Assembly (NCBI GenBank): GCA_029298735.1
Contig: JANSLP010000194.1
Span: 1 to 60,002 of the forward strand
DNA: 60,002 nucleotides
DNA from: Ophiostoma sp. CBS 140.51
Lineage: Eukaryota > Ascomycota > Sordariomycetes > Ophiostomatales > Ophiostomataceae
Direction: 5' to 3'
Within the stretch, counting starts at the first letter, position 1. Each line of letters begins with the position of its first letter. The position numbers and the translations under genes were made by a program. Of this stretch, positions 1 to 9,588 are shown in pieces. The notes under the pieces were generated by a model, which was not told where the DNA came from, did not search any database, and saw only the letters and a list, made by a program, of their open reading frames with translations.

Positions 1-122
1 TTAGTCTCTGTTACGAATTGAACCTACCTTCGCCCTCGTACTTCGAATGCTCCGTACTTTATTCTAGCCGTGATCACCTATCCACCCCAACCCATAACAG
101 TTCAATTCGTAACAGAGACTAA
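1..122. repeat. 23-bp perfect inverted repeat at the left window edge
   Basis: Bases 1-23 (ttagtctctgttacgaattg followed by aac) and bases 100-122 are exact reverse complements, separated by 76 bp. The inner part of each arm starts TGTTAC and ends GTAACA, the kind of terminus seen on LTR or other mobile-element ends. Because the left arm sits on base 1, the structure may continue outside the window. It could be a small inverted-repeat element, or two element ends in head-to-head arrangement. No transposase or reverse transcriptase is visible nearby. Confidence 0.6.
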
Positions 123-760
123 GTCTTGCCCTCTAAATCTCGAGAGAGAGTGGGAGGGCGCCTACTTATTGGGAATTCTAACGGGGTCCGTGCGTGCGAC
201 TCCTCGTCGCTTCGCAGGCGCTTTGCCAATGCGCCACTTTGTGGCTGGCTCAATGCTGATGCTAGCACGTGACCCAATGACACAACTGTTTGGTCATTAC
301 ACCAACAGGCCAAGACAACACAAGCCGACCCCTCAACGGGACGGGAAGAACAAAGACGCGACGGACGCCTAATGGGCGGTACAAGTGTAACTAAAGGCCA
401 TGGCCTCAGAACACAGGACGAAGGAACGGCCAATTGGGATCGACTAATCAAAGCGTAGAATAAAATAAGGAATGAGATATAAATAAAAGAAGCTATCTCA
501 TACGGGAAATAAAATAAGGAATCAGATACGAATGAAGTACAATAGATATATAAGACTAAGGCTTCCTCCCAGCTAGATAAATAGAAGACTCAGTCGCTAC
601 CGATTGTCGGTAATATAAATATACACGAACTCCTGTGCTATTATTATATATAAACTATACCCCGTTATACGCATCAAGTATTATTTAACCGTTACACCTT
701 ATCACTGTTTTACCAGAACAAGAAACCCCTCCCCTTGACTTGATCACCTAGCAGAGCATC
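123..760. mobile_element. Degraded AT-rich repeat relic, possibly LTR- or tRNA-derived
   Basis: No gene is recognised here. Bases 455-720 are rich in A, T and TpA steps, unlike the neighbouring genic DNA, which fits an old, repeat-mutated element. A near-direct repeat is present: aaataaaataaggaatnagata occurs at about 460-482 and 505-527. On the minus strand around 180-245 there is a tRNA-like stretch with an A-box-like GTGGCGCATTGG and, about 50 nt further, a weak B-box-like GTTAGAATTCC. At 746-757 the string tagcagagc resembles a primer-binding site used by Ty1/copia elements. Each hint is weak alone, so the element type is left open. Confidence 0.3.
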
Positions 761-1245
761 TTACCTTCTTGGGAAGTGCCTTTGTAACACAGAGAAGGTA
801 CTTTAACGACACCACGCTGCTATTTGAGGTCGCATTTTGCAACTTTGATGGAAAGATTCCATGCCTCGCGTGCCATGAGAATAATTTCAGAATAATTTCA
901 GAATAATTTCCCGACACGAGAATACGCATCGCAACTCTCCTGTGGCACAGTCTGCGGAGTTCATTCACGTATATTCACATTCAGCACCATCATCTACTCA
1001 AAGCATGAAGAAGAGGAAAGCACTGGCATTGATCGTTGGCGGTGGCGAGCCGTCTTGTTTTTGTAGAAAGATAATTCGTTTCGTAATAGATTCAAATGGT
1101 CTCGTAAGACCCTGGTCATCCTTTTCCAGTCCCAAACGCCGTGTATGCCACACAAAATCGAAGCCCGCTCGCGGCGCATTATTCATGGCCGCTTCAGTCC
1201 AACATCTCCATTGCACCAACAAATCACCAGTCTCGTCTACCAAAT
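761..1245. other. Intergenic, 3' flank of RPS22; triplicated 11-mer at 879-910
   Basis: No coding signal is visible. Bases 879-910 hold three tandem copies of gaataatttca, the last one lacking its final base. The stretch just before 1245 is the downstream region of the minus-strand RPS22 gene. Confidence 0.6.
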
Positions 1246-1884
1246 CTAGTAGAAGAAGCCAATGATCTTGCCGGAGACGTGCTTGCGACGAGCCTCCTCG
1301 TGGTCCATGATACCGGCCGAGGTGGTCAGGATGATGTAGCCGAACTGACGGGCAGGCAGCAGCTTGACAACCCACTTCTCCAGGTCGGACAGGCGGACGT
1401 TGTAGCGGGGGGAAATGACAGCGGTCTTGTTCAGGCGGCCGTTCAGCTGGACGACGATCTTGCCCGAGCGGTGGTCATCGACCTCCTCGAACTCGCCAAT
1501 GTAGCCTGGTAAAAGAAAAAGGTATTAGTTGGACTGTTGCGGAAGATTAAACGTGCAAGCGTCATGTGTGATTGCTAGTGAAAGCTCCGAGAAACGTGTA
1601 AGATCTTCGCATATGGTGGTTTGTTCTATCGGCAACTTAAAAGACTCGTGTCGTAGGAAATTTGAGACGGTCGTCCAGTTATCATGCCGAAGGGTGAAGC
1701 AACCACACATGACGAAGCAAGCAAATAAAATAGACTCGACAAAAGACGTACCGTGCTTCTGCATGACAGTGAGGAACTTGACAATGACCTTGGAGCTAGG
1801 GCGGATGAGCACCTGGCGCTTGCCGGCCTTCTCGGCGTTGTTGATGCTCTTCAGGGCATCGTGGAGGACGGAGGTGCGGACCAT
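1246..1884 (-). CDS. RPS22: 40S ribosomal protein S22 (uS8 family, S15a)
   Basis: Structural protein of the small ribosomal subunit, homologous to bacterial S8, which binds the central domain of 18S rRNA. Spliced CDS: complement(join(1246..1505,1752..1884)), 130 aa, exactly the usual length of the family. The N-terminus reads MVRTSVLHDALKSINNAEKA and the C-terminus ends KHVSGKIIGFFY, both hallmarks of eukaryotic uS8. The intron (1506-1751, 246 nt) has a GTACGT donor and a CAG acceptor and splits a Gly codon after MQKH. The gene is divergent from RPS12 and probably has an intron in its 5' leader as well (see separate entry). Confidence 0.97.
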
Positions 1885-1904
1885 CTTGGCGGTTGTGAGA
1901 GGTT

Positions 1905-2324
1905 CTCTTTACGGCAAAAAAACATGTTAGTCAACGAGGCTCTGGAGCGTGGAGAGTGCCCTTCGACGCGAAAGAAAAAAAGAATTCTTCGAAGAAAGGT
2001 TCTGCCCGCTCAGTGCTGAAGGAGACCAGCGTATCACCGGCGCCCATGTTTCCATGTGCCCCCGTGATTGCTGTCCCCAGCCTCCTGCGACACGCCACAA
2101 GGACGGCCGGTCCGGATACCAGGTCGAATGTGTTCCCATCGTGTGTCTTGTCGGCCGTGAGACGACCCGAATTGCTTCACGCCGTCCCACGTCGTCGAGA
2201 TGCACGTCAAGTTCCCATCGCTGCTTCCATCTCTTTTTCTCTGTATTTCTTTTTCTTTTCGCGTGCGTCGGGCCCAGTCCGCAAAGACGGGATATCGATC
2301 GTCGGAGGACAGTCGTTAACCTAC
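1905..2324 (-). other. Probable 5'-leader intron of RPS22
   Basis: On the minus strand the sequence CGCAAG|GTAGGT gives a strong donor at 2324. A consensus branch site GACTAAC lies near 1925-1931, followed by a T-run. The acceptor is less certain (AAAG at 1907 or AGAG at 1905, 20-23 nt before the ATG at 1884), because neither is preceded by a pyrimidine. A long leader intron is common in fungal ribosomal protein genes. There is no coding potential of note inside it. Confidence 0.55.
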
Positions 2325-2389
2325 CTTGCGTGGTGTTGAGAGAGGTTGTCGTGAAGATTGTCGAGATTGGAGATGGTTGAGAATCAGAG

Positions 2390-2829
2390 GAACAGAAAAA
2401 GCAGCAAAATTTTGGGCAGCTTGGGAAGGCGCTTGTAACTTTTCCCTTTTTTTGCGTTTTTCCAAGTGAGTCCCCACTCTGGCTGGCCAATTTTCTTCGT
2501 GCGAGCAAAAGATGGGGCCGGACCATTTTTGTTCCATCGCCGTCGCTACACACAAAATCTCTGGTGGGCCCTAAGATACACCGACCAGAAGGGTACTACC
2601 ACGCGGTGATTGGCCCAAATATATTCCTGAATTAGATAAGCGGGGTCGCCTCCAAAAAAAAAGTTCGCTCACACAAAAGTGCACCTCAACTGGCAGGGCG
2701 CCACCTTTTCCTTCCTCCTAAAAAAAATCCGCAAAGTTACCACTTGCTTCTTTTCACGACAAACAAATTTTCCATAACAAAACTCTTCGAGGATCGTATC
2801 GACAACTTCAAGACAACTGAACATTAAAG
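2390..2829. promoter_or_regulatory. Shared divergent promoter of RPS22 and RPS12
   Basis: This gap separates two divergent ribosomal protein genes, so transcription must start in it in both directions. It contains gggccctaag at 2566-2575, whose CCCTAA core matches the telomere-repeat-like element (Tbf1-type) found in many ribosomal protein promoters of ascomycetes, and an inverted CCAAT (attgg) near 2610. The right part (about 2690-2829) is pyrimidine-rich, as expected for the RPS12 leader. The assignment of factors to these motifs is inference. Confidence 0.55.
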
Positions 2830-3656
2830 ATGGTAAGTTGTTGCTCGAATCTGTACTGAACTCTGTCCCGCCGCCCGTTTTCCCACCACCTACCGACCTC
2901 GTACGGCCAAGCTGCCGCCTCGATAAACTCGAACTTCTGCGGAACCCCTCCGCTCCAAAAGACAGACTCAAGGATCGACAACCCACCAGGGAGAAACGAG
3001 GGGAGGTTGTGCGGTGATAGGAAAGCGGACAACCGGGACAGATGGATCAGACGACCACACGAAGACGACCGAGAACGCATGCTAACCGGAGTCCTTCTCG
3101 CACAACAGTCGGACGTAGAAGATAACCAGCCCGAGGTCCAGGAGGAGGTTGAGGTTTCGGCCGATGCCGCCTCCAAGGGCCAGATGTCCGTTCTGGACGC
3201 CCTGAAGGGTGTTCTGCGCCTGTCTCTCATCCACGACGGTCTTGCCCGCGGTCTGCGCGAGGCTTCCAAGGCCCTCGACCGCCGCCAGGCGCACATGTGC
3301 GTCCTGAACGAGGCCTGCGAGGAGGATGCTTACAAGAAGCTCGTCATTGCCCTGTGCTCCGAGCACAAGATCCCCCTGATCAAGGTCCCTGACGGCAAGC
3401 AGCTCGGCGAGTGGGCTGGCCTGTGTACGTAACCCCGCTTGCGTCATGACGAGTGTCGATGCAGACATGAAGACATGACGTCCCCTTTCTCAGTCTCTTC
3501 CATCGTGTTACACATTTCTAACATCTCACAGGCGTTCTCGACCGCGAGGGCAACGCCCGCAAGGTTGTCAACTGCTCTTGCGTCGTTGTCAAGGACTGGG
3601 GTGAGGAGTCGCAGGAGCGCTCCATCCTGCTCAACTACTTCCAGACCGAGCAGTAA
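2830..3656 (+). CDS. RPS12: 40S ribosomal protein S12 (eS12)
   Basis: Small-subunit ribosomal protein of the L7Ae-like fold, located in the beak of the 40S subunit. Spliced CDS: join(2830..2832,3109..3424,3532..3656), 147 aa; yeast Rps12 has 143. The first coding exon is only the ATG, followed at once by GTAAGT; translation resumes at 3109 with SDVEDNQPEVQEEVEVSADA. The family core is clear: VLDALKGVLRLSLIHDGLAR, RRQAHMCVLNEACEE and GEWAGLCVLDREGNARKVV. Intron 1 (2833-3108) has a gctaac branch site; intron 2 (3425-3531) splits a Cys codon and has tttctaac before its CAG. Divergent from RPS22. Confidence 0.96.
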
Positions 3657-4816
3657 GCGGATCGATCCGAGTCGTTCATTCGATACGATACGAAACGATG
3701 CACTGCAGCGGATAACTGGGAAAACGGTTATAGCTAGGGCACCAAAAACCAAAATAAAAAAGGCAAATTTTCTATCTTTCAATCGTTCATAAAACTTGTC
3801 TCATAATGCACCTTTCTCTTGGAATGGGCAAGGCGGCAGAGACCGGCGGGACACTGGGTACCAGATAGACAAAAGACAAAACGCGGACGTCAACCGCATT
3901 TCCAGTACTTGCTTTCGTCATATGTCTGTTACTTCGTATGCTCTGCTGTGTCTTGTTCTTCAGCCTTGTGTATTGATGTGAACTAGGCAACCGCCATGTA
4001 TGCATAACAAGAAGAGTGAGCTAAGCTTTTATGAATCGACGACATGATATCCTATCATGGACATTCCCATTGACTCTTTTTCTGTGTCATTGGTCACCAT
4101 GCCTCCCAATATGAGTTGCAGTGGTAAACTGTTTGAAGTCTTCAATGGACGCAAGGCTGCATTTGTGTGGCAATTCACTGTAGGTTCTACCTTGCCACCA
4201 GCAACCACCCGGCCTCTTTACGCAAAATGTGACTGCACCTTCATATCTGCCATAAAATCTAGCAAATCAGAGTGTATTTTTTAGTTGACAAATACCAAAC
4301 AACCGCATTTCTCGTTGCTTCTGCCGACTGCTGTGAAGATGTCGTTCTAGCTCTTTCCTCTTTGGGCTATGTAAAATGCAAGGCGGCCAATCCTGTGTAG
4401 GCGCACGTGACAATAGCGCGACGGGCGAATGAGAAAGGGGCCTAGACTGCAGCGAAGCCCAAAGTCTCCGCTTAAAAGATCTTTACGCTTCACTTTCTTC
4501 TCGTCCACGACGACGCGAATCCTGCTCTCTCTGCGAGCACCGACACCGACGACACGCACCTCCATCCCTTCTCGCGCACGTCGGAAGTCTTCAGAGTCTG
4601 AGTTGAAGCTGAAAGCGACCACGGCTCCAGCTCTTATCGACCAATTACCAATACAACTATCAACAATCGCCCTTCTTTCCCGTTTTTCGTTTCTCGTTCG
4701 ACTTTCCTTGAATCTTTCGACTTCAATCACGCTCTTCCGATCCTGATGGACCGCCGCTCCGAATAAGCAACTCGCCAATTGCTCAACTATTTCTTACCGC
4801 GTGCTCTTCTCGCGCA
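3657..4816. other. Intergenic between RPS12 and the RING gene
   Basis: No gene is visible. The right part (about 4480-4816) turns pyrimidine-rich on the plus strand (many cttt, ctct and tccc strings), consistent with the promoter and leader of the plus-strand RING gene starting at 4817. Confidence 0.6.
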
Positions 4817-7800
4817 ATGGCGGCCAAGGCGCTTTCCCCCGCCGAGGCGGAGCTGGTGAAGTAAGCAAGGCTCGCGATGCGTTGATTTTTTTTTTTTTGT
4901 GTGTTGAGTGACTAACGACGACTTTTCTCCCTGCAGCTCCCTGACGGAGGATGACATCCCGACCAAGCTGCGCTGTGCTATCTGCAGCAAACTGGCAGTG
5001 AACGCGTACAAGCTTCCTTGCTGCGAGCAGCTCATTGACGAGAACTGTGAGTTGACTTCCTTCTGGCAGCCGAAAACTTCACCTGGTTTCTGTTCGTTCA
5101 GAACACTAACGTCTATGACAGGCCACTCGACCCTTCCCTCGACATGCCCCGTGTGCGAACACACGCCGCTCTCGGCGGCCGACTGCAACCCGAACAAGGT
5201 GATGCGGTCGACGATCCGCGTATTTATCAAGACCGAGCTCAAGAAGCGCGAGACAAACCGCGCAAAACAGACTAAAGACGCGACCGCGACGACGCCAGTT
5301 GCGCCGGCCACCCCGGTGGAAGCGCCGGCAGCAGCGGCGGCTACTGTTGCGACGGACGGGGTAGCTGTGGCTACAATTGCGGCAGGAGAGGCACAGCAGG
5401 GCCAGGACCAAAGCCAGGACCAAGACCAGGTCGCCGGTTCTTCTTCTTCAGCGTATTCATCAAAACCTCTGGATAATGCTCAGTCTCAGTCTCAGTCCCA
5501 GTCTCAGTCTCGAGCCGAAGACTCACAAATGCAAGAAAGTGGCCATGCAGACGCAAGGCAGCAAGAAGATGATGCCCTCGCCGACGGGGCGGCTCTAACC
5601 AACGCCGACAACAACACAAGTGCTGACACAGCTGACCAAACTGTTCGTAATTCTCATTTTTTGCGTGTTTCCATTGATGTTACCAGCAGCGTGTCTCGAT
5701 CTCTTTTTGGAGATTGGAGATTATCAAAACTACAAGAATGGGACAACCTTGTGCATTGCACTTTTTTAAGAGAACGTACATTTGCTAACATGTCGTAATC
5801 ACGGCACAAGACAACTGAAAATGCACCGTCACAAGGAGACGACGCCACAACAGAGCCCACTCAAGCAGTCGGCACAGAGCCAATGACAGACGGTGATGCT
5901 GAGCAAGCACCCTCTGTCGACGGCCGAGTAGCCAGCCAAGATGGCCAAGAAGCCGCCACAGACGAGGCAGGCAACCCGATCGCCAACGGCACCGCAAACG
6001 GCGTGAATGGTTTCAACATGCCGGGCGCAAACGGTGCTTTCCCGGGGATGAACGGCATGGGCGGCGACGTGAACCAGATGCAGATGATGATGGCCATGCA
6101 GAACGGCATGATGCCCGGCAACTTTGGATTTCCAATGATGGGTATGTCACTGCTACAATCTACAATTTCTTCAGTTATAGAACAACTACTAACACCCTTT
6201 AGGCATGCCTGGGTTGAACATGGATCCGTCGATGCAGGGTATGTTTATGAATGGCGGGTTTCCCAACATGATGGGCGGCGGATATGGCGGCGGACAGCAG
6301 GCGTGGAATGGTGGCCAAGACAATTTCAATCATCCAAATGCTTCGGGCATGGGTAACGGGGATTTTGGGTCGTATAACGGTGGCTTCAACCAAGGCTACA
6401 ATCAACAGGGTAACTTTGGCTACCAGAACCAAACCCAATTTAACAATTATCGTGGTTTTGGGCGTGGAAGAGGCCGTGGTCGCGGGTTCTACAACAACAA
6501 CTTCAATGGCGGCCGTGGCGGCTACTATAACAACAACGGCAACTTCCACAACAACGGTTACGGACCAAATAACACGAATGGTATGAACGGCAACAACAAC
6601 AACTTCCAGTTCCAAGGCCAAGGCCAAGGCTTCAACCAGCAGCACGGACAGGGACCGAGCGGCTTTAGCAATGGCAATGGCAACAGCAACGGCGACAACG
6701 AAGAAGGCCACGGAAGTGCCAATGGTAGTGCCGATGGCAACGCAAATGGTGATGACACGGAAATGGGCAATAACGGTACGTCCCAGGGCCCAGATGGACC
6801 TGATAGCGTCAAGCCGTCATTAGAAGACGGTGCCAATGGAGGCCCTGTACAGAACGGCATGCCCAATGAGTCGTCTGATGGCACTGCTGCAGCCATTCCT
6901 GTCTTTGAATCTCGCAACGGTGGCGGCCCGTTCTTCCCAAATAGCAATGGCCAGTTTGGCATGGGCGGCCCTGTGCGTGGCCCTGGCCCTGGTCCGTCAC
7001 CAGATGTGCCGCTCAACGCTCCCTCGGGCCCCAAGGCCATGCGCCAGGGCCTGCCCAACACCAGCACGCTGCACCTCCGTGCACGTGGCTTCCTCACCGA
7101 CGACCGGCCCAACGGCGCTACCAACGGCTCTGGCCACAATAGTCCCGCGACAGAACACAGTGGCCACGGTCGGTCTCGCAGCAACTCGGTCAGCACCAAA
7201 CGTCGTGATCGCGACCGCTACCGGGAGCGCAGTCGAGACCGTAGCCGCGACCGTGAGCGTGACCGGGACCGAGACCGTGATCGTGGTCGTGACCGCCGCA
7301 ATGGGCACCGCGATCGTCATGGTGACCGGCACGACAGCGACAGCGGCTACAAGCGCGAGAAGTCTGCCGGCCGCGACGTCGAACCAGAAACGACGGAGGA
7401 TGTTGACATGCTGGCAGCTGACAAGCGCGCTATCAACAACCCAGACCTCGACTATGAGCGTCACAACGACTGGGATGAAGACGGCATTGACGGCCCATCG
7501 CGCGACTACCACGACGACAACGGCGACGGCGGCGGTCGCGAGCGGTCTGAATCGCGGTCCAGCTACGGCCGCAAGCGCGAACACTCGCACGACTCGATTG
7601 CACTCGAAGACGCCGACCAACCTGAAGGCGCAGACGTCCAGGATGGCACCGGTTCTCGCCGCCGTCGTAAGAATCGCGGTGGCAAGAAAAACCGGCGCAG
7701 ACGGGACGGCGACAATCTCCATGGCGATGATGAGCGGTCAGGCGCCAAGTCCTCGGGTGATGCAGCAGGCCGCACGCGTTCCATGTCGCCTGTGGACGAG

Positions 7801-8466
7801 TCGCGGCGGTCCAGCGGCGGCCACCGCAGTCACAGAGACCGCGACACGGATAAGAGACGTGACCGCGACCACCGCGACCGCAGCCGGGATCGCGATCGGG
7901 ATAGGGACAGGGATCGTGACCGTGAACATCGCGACCGGGACAGGGACCGTGGTCGGGACCGGGACGATCACCGCCGTCGCTCGCATAGGGACAGCGATCG
8001 CGACCGTGATCGTGAGCACCGCGACCGGGACCGCAGCCGAGACCGAGGTAAAGACAAGGATCGGAGGGATAAAGACCGCAGCGACCGTCGTGACCGCAGT
8101 GGCCGAGACCGTGGCGACAAGGACCGCGATAGGGACCGGGACCGCGACAGTGGCCGCGACAAGGGCGGCGGCACAGATGCAACCAATGGCGCTGCACCGG
8201 GCGGTGGCAGCAGTGACCCTTATGCTGCAGAACGGGAGAGACGAACACGGGAACGTGTGGCCGCCGAGGCGCAGAAGCGGGCCGGCATATCAAGTCTGGT
8301 CAGCGGGTCGAAGCGCGGCCGGGACGACTTTGACGACGGAAACGGCGGTGGCGGCGGAGGCAGTGGTAGCGGACGACGCAACCGGCGCAAGGGCCGCAGA
8401 GGTGAGGCTGTCGTGACAGAAGACGCCGGCCGCAGAGACAACTCTGAGCGCGATAGCCATCGCTAG
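4817..8466 (+). CDS. RBBP6/Mpe1-type RING protein with RGG and RD-rich tail
   Basis: Likely RNA-linked nuclear E3 ubiquitin ligase. Spliced CDS: join(4817..4860,4937..5046,5122..5642,5811..6141,6203..8466), 1089 aa. An N-terminal RING (residues about 28-63) has CAIC, LPCC, a further Cys at 52 and CPVC, followed by NKVMRSTIRVFIK. This spacing and the following NK.(M/L)R...F segment match the RING of RBBP6/Mpe1, a subunit of the mRNA 3'-end processing factor. The DWNN ubiquitin-like domain and the zinc knuckle of true Mpe1 are absent, so this is a relative rather than the orthologue. Then come a Q/S-rich linker, a Met/Gly/Asn-rich prion-like region, an RGG box (about 419-442) and two long RD/RS blocks (about 669-715 and 878-988). 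Intron 3 (5643-5810) has a weaker GTTCGT donor and CAAG acceptor, and is the least certain junction. It contains a stop in frame, so it must be removed. Confidence 0.85.
7195..8165 (+). repeat. Arg-Asp/Arg-Ser coding low-complexity repeats
   Basis: Two blocks (about 7200-7340 and 7830-8165) are built from near-repeats of cgcgaccg/cgtgaccg hexamer-like units coding for RD, RS, RE and RH dipeptides. They form the mixed-charge tail of the RING protein. Such tracts are typical of nuclear-speckle-type splicing and processing proteins and expand or shrink readily between strains. Confidence 0.85.
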
Positions 8467-9588
8467 GAACTGAAAGCTCACAGGAAAGCGCGCAGGAAAG
8501 CTGCAAAAACTGCAAAAAGCAGGAAGGCGGCTGAAGGCCAGGAAGCAACCACCTGGTATCCCTGATATAGGCCTCCAAACTCACAACAATCGCCATATAT
8601 TGGCTGCATTTCTATCAAGAAAAAATGCGTTTCTAGCATTGACTGCCTCAAACTGGAAAAGAAGGCAAAAAAGCATTATCGGGGACACGGACACCGATTA
8701 AAAAGACATACGGTGCATTACATAGATACATTAATACAAAAAATACCACCTAGACTTGACTGAAATTGAGTGACGTAGATTTCTTGAAGTGCTTGAACTC
8801 CTGGTCACGCGTTCATGCACTGAGTCCACTAACACGCCCACTAACACCCCAAAACGTAGTTGCACCTTCTGAGAAAAGACCCCCACAGAAGAGAGTGCTG
8901 TCACTAACTATCCGGTCCGCTACACGAAAGCGGGGCAGGTCCCACGACCCTCACTCTCTCCCTGGCTCCTGCCTCACCACTTAGCACAAATACGCTCACG
9001 CGCTTGCTGTTCGCCCCTTCCTCGACACGACAGGAGCGGGGTTCCATCCATTCACAAGTACTCGAAGGGCGGCAGGGACGCCATGCTCGCTGGAAACTGG
9101 GTCGTGCTTTCCCAACTGATTCCCAACGGTTACGCCATTTGGCCGTTAACGATAGTAAGATCGCCCACTATTGTGCCGCGTGCCTCCTTATCTGAGATGG
9201 ACGTGAGGGGGAAGGCCCAAACCTGCTCGACTTCGAACTTGCTGTTTCCTTTCTAGGACATCCTACATCCTCTCTCTCCTTTCCTCACCTCGTCACTTTT
9301 GTCGTTCTGTAAACCTTCACTCCTTTTCTGCCTCATTTCGCCGGAAACACGTTCTCTCGACCACGTACCGCACGGTCCCCCCATTTCGCATCTCTATCAT
9401 ATCTCACGTCTTTGTGACACATTCTAGCCGCATCAGGCGCCTCTCCTCTCTTTCGTGATCCGTCTCGCCTTGTCCTAACCTCGAGAAATCTTCCACAATT
9501 TGTCTGCAACACATGTAACTCCTCTCTGCTCTCGTCCGCCGTACCACGCCTGCGTCTTTCTTGTGTCTTTCTTTCCGTTTTCGAAATC
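8467..9588. other. Intergenic; CT-rich leader of the septin-like gene
   Basis: Nothing coding is supported. From about 9235 the plus strand becomes strongly pyrimidine-rich (ctctctcctttcctcacctc and similar strings) up to the ATG at 9589, the usual look of a leader in this genome. Confidence 0.6.

Noticed and set aside
1927..2553. 208-codon open frame on the minus strand upstream of RPS22
   Set aside because: It overlaps the probable leader intron and promoter of RPS22, has no family features and no codon bias.
6558..7199. 213-codon minus-strand frame inside the RING gene
   Set aside because: Antisense shadow of the Gly/Asn/Pro-rich coding sequence; its composition simply mirrors the real gene.
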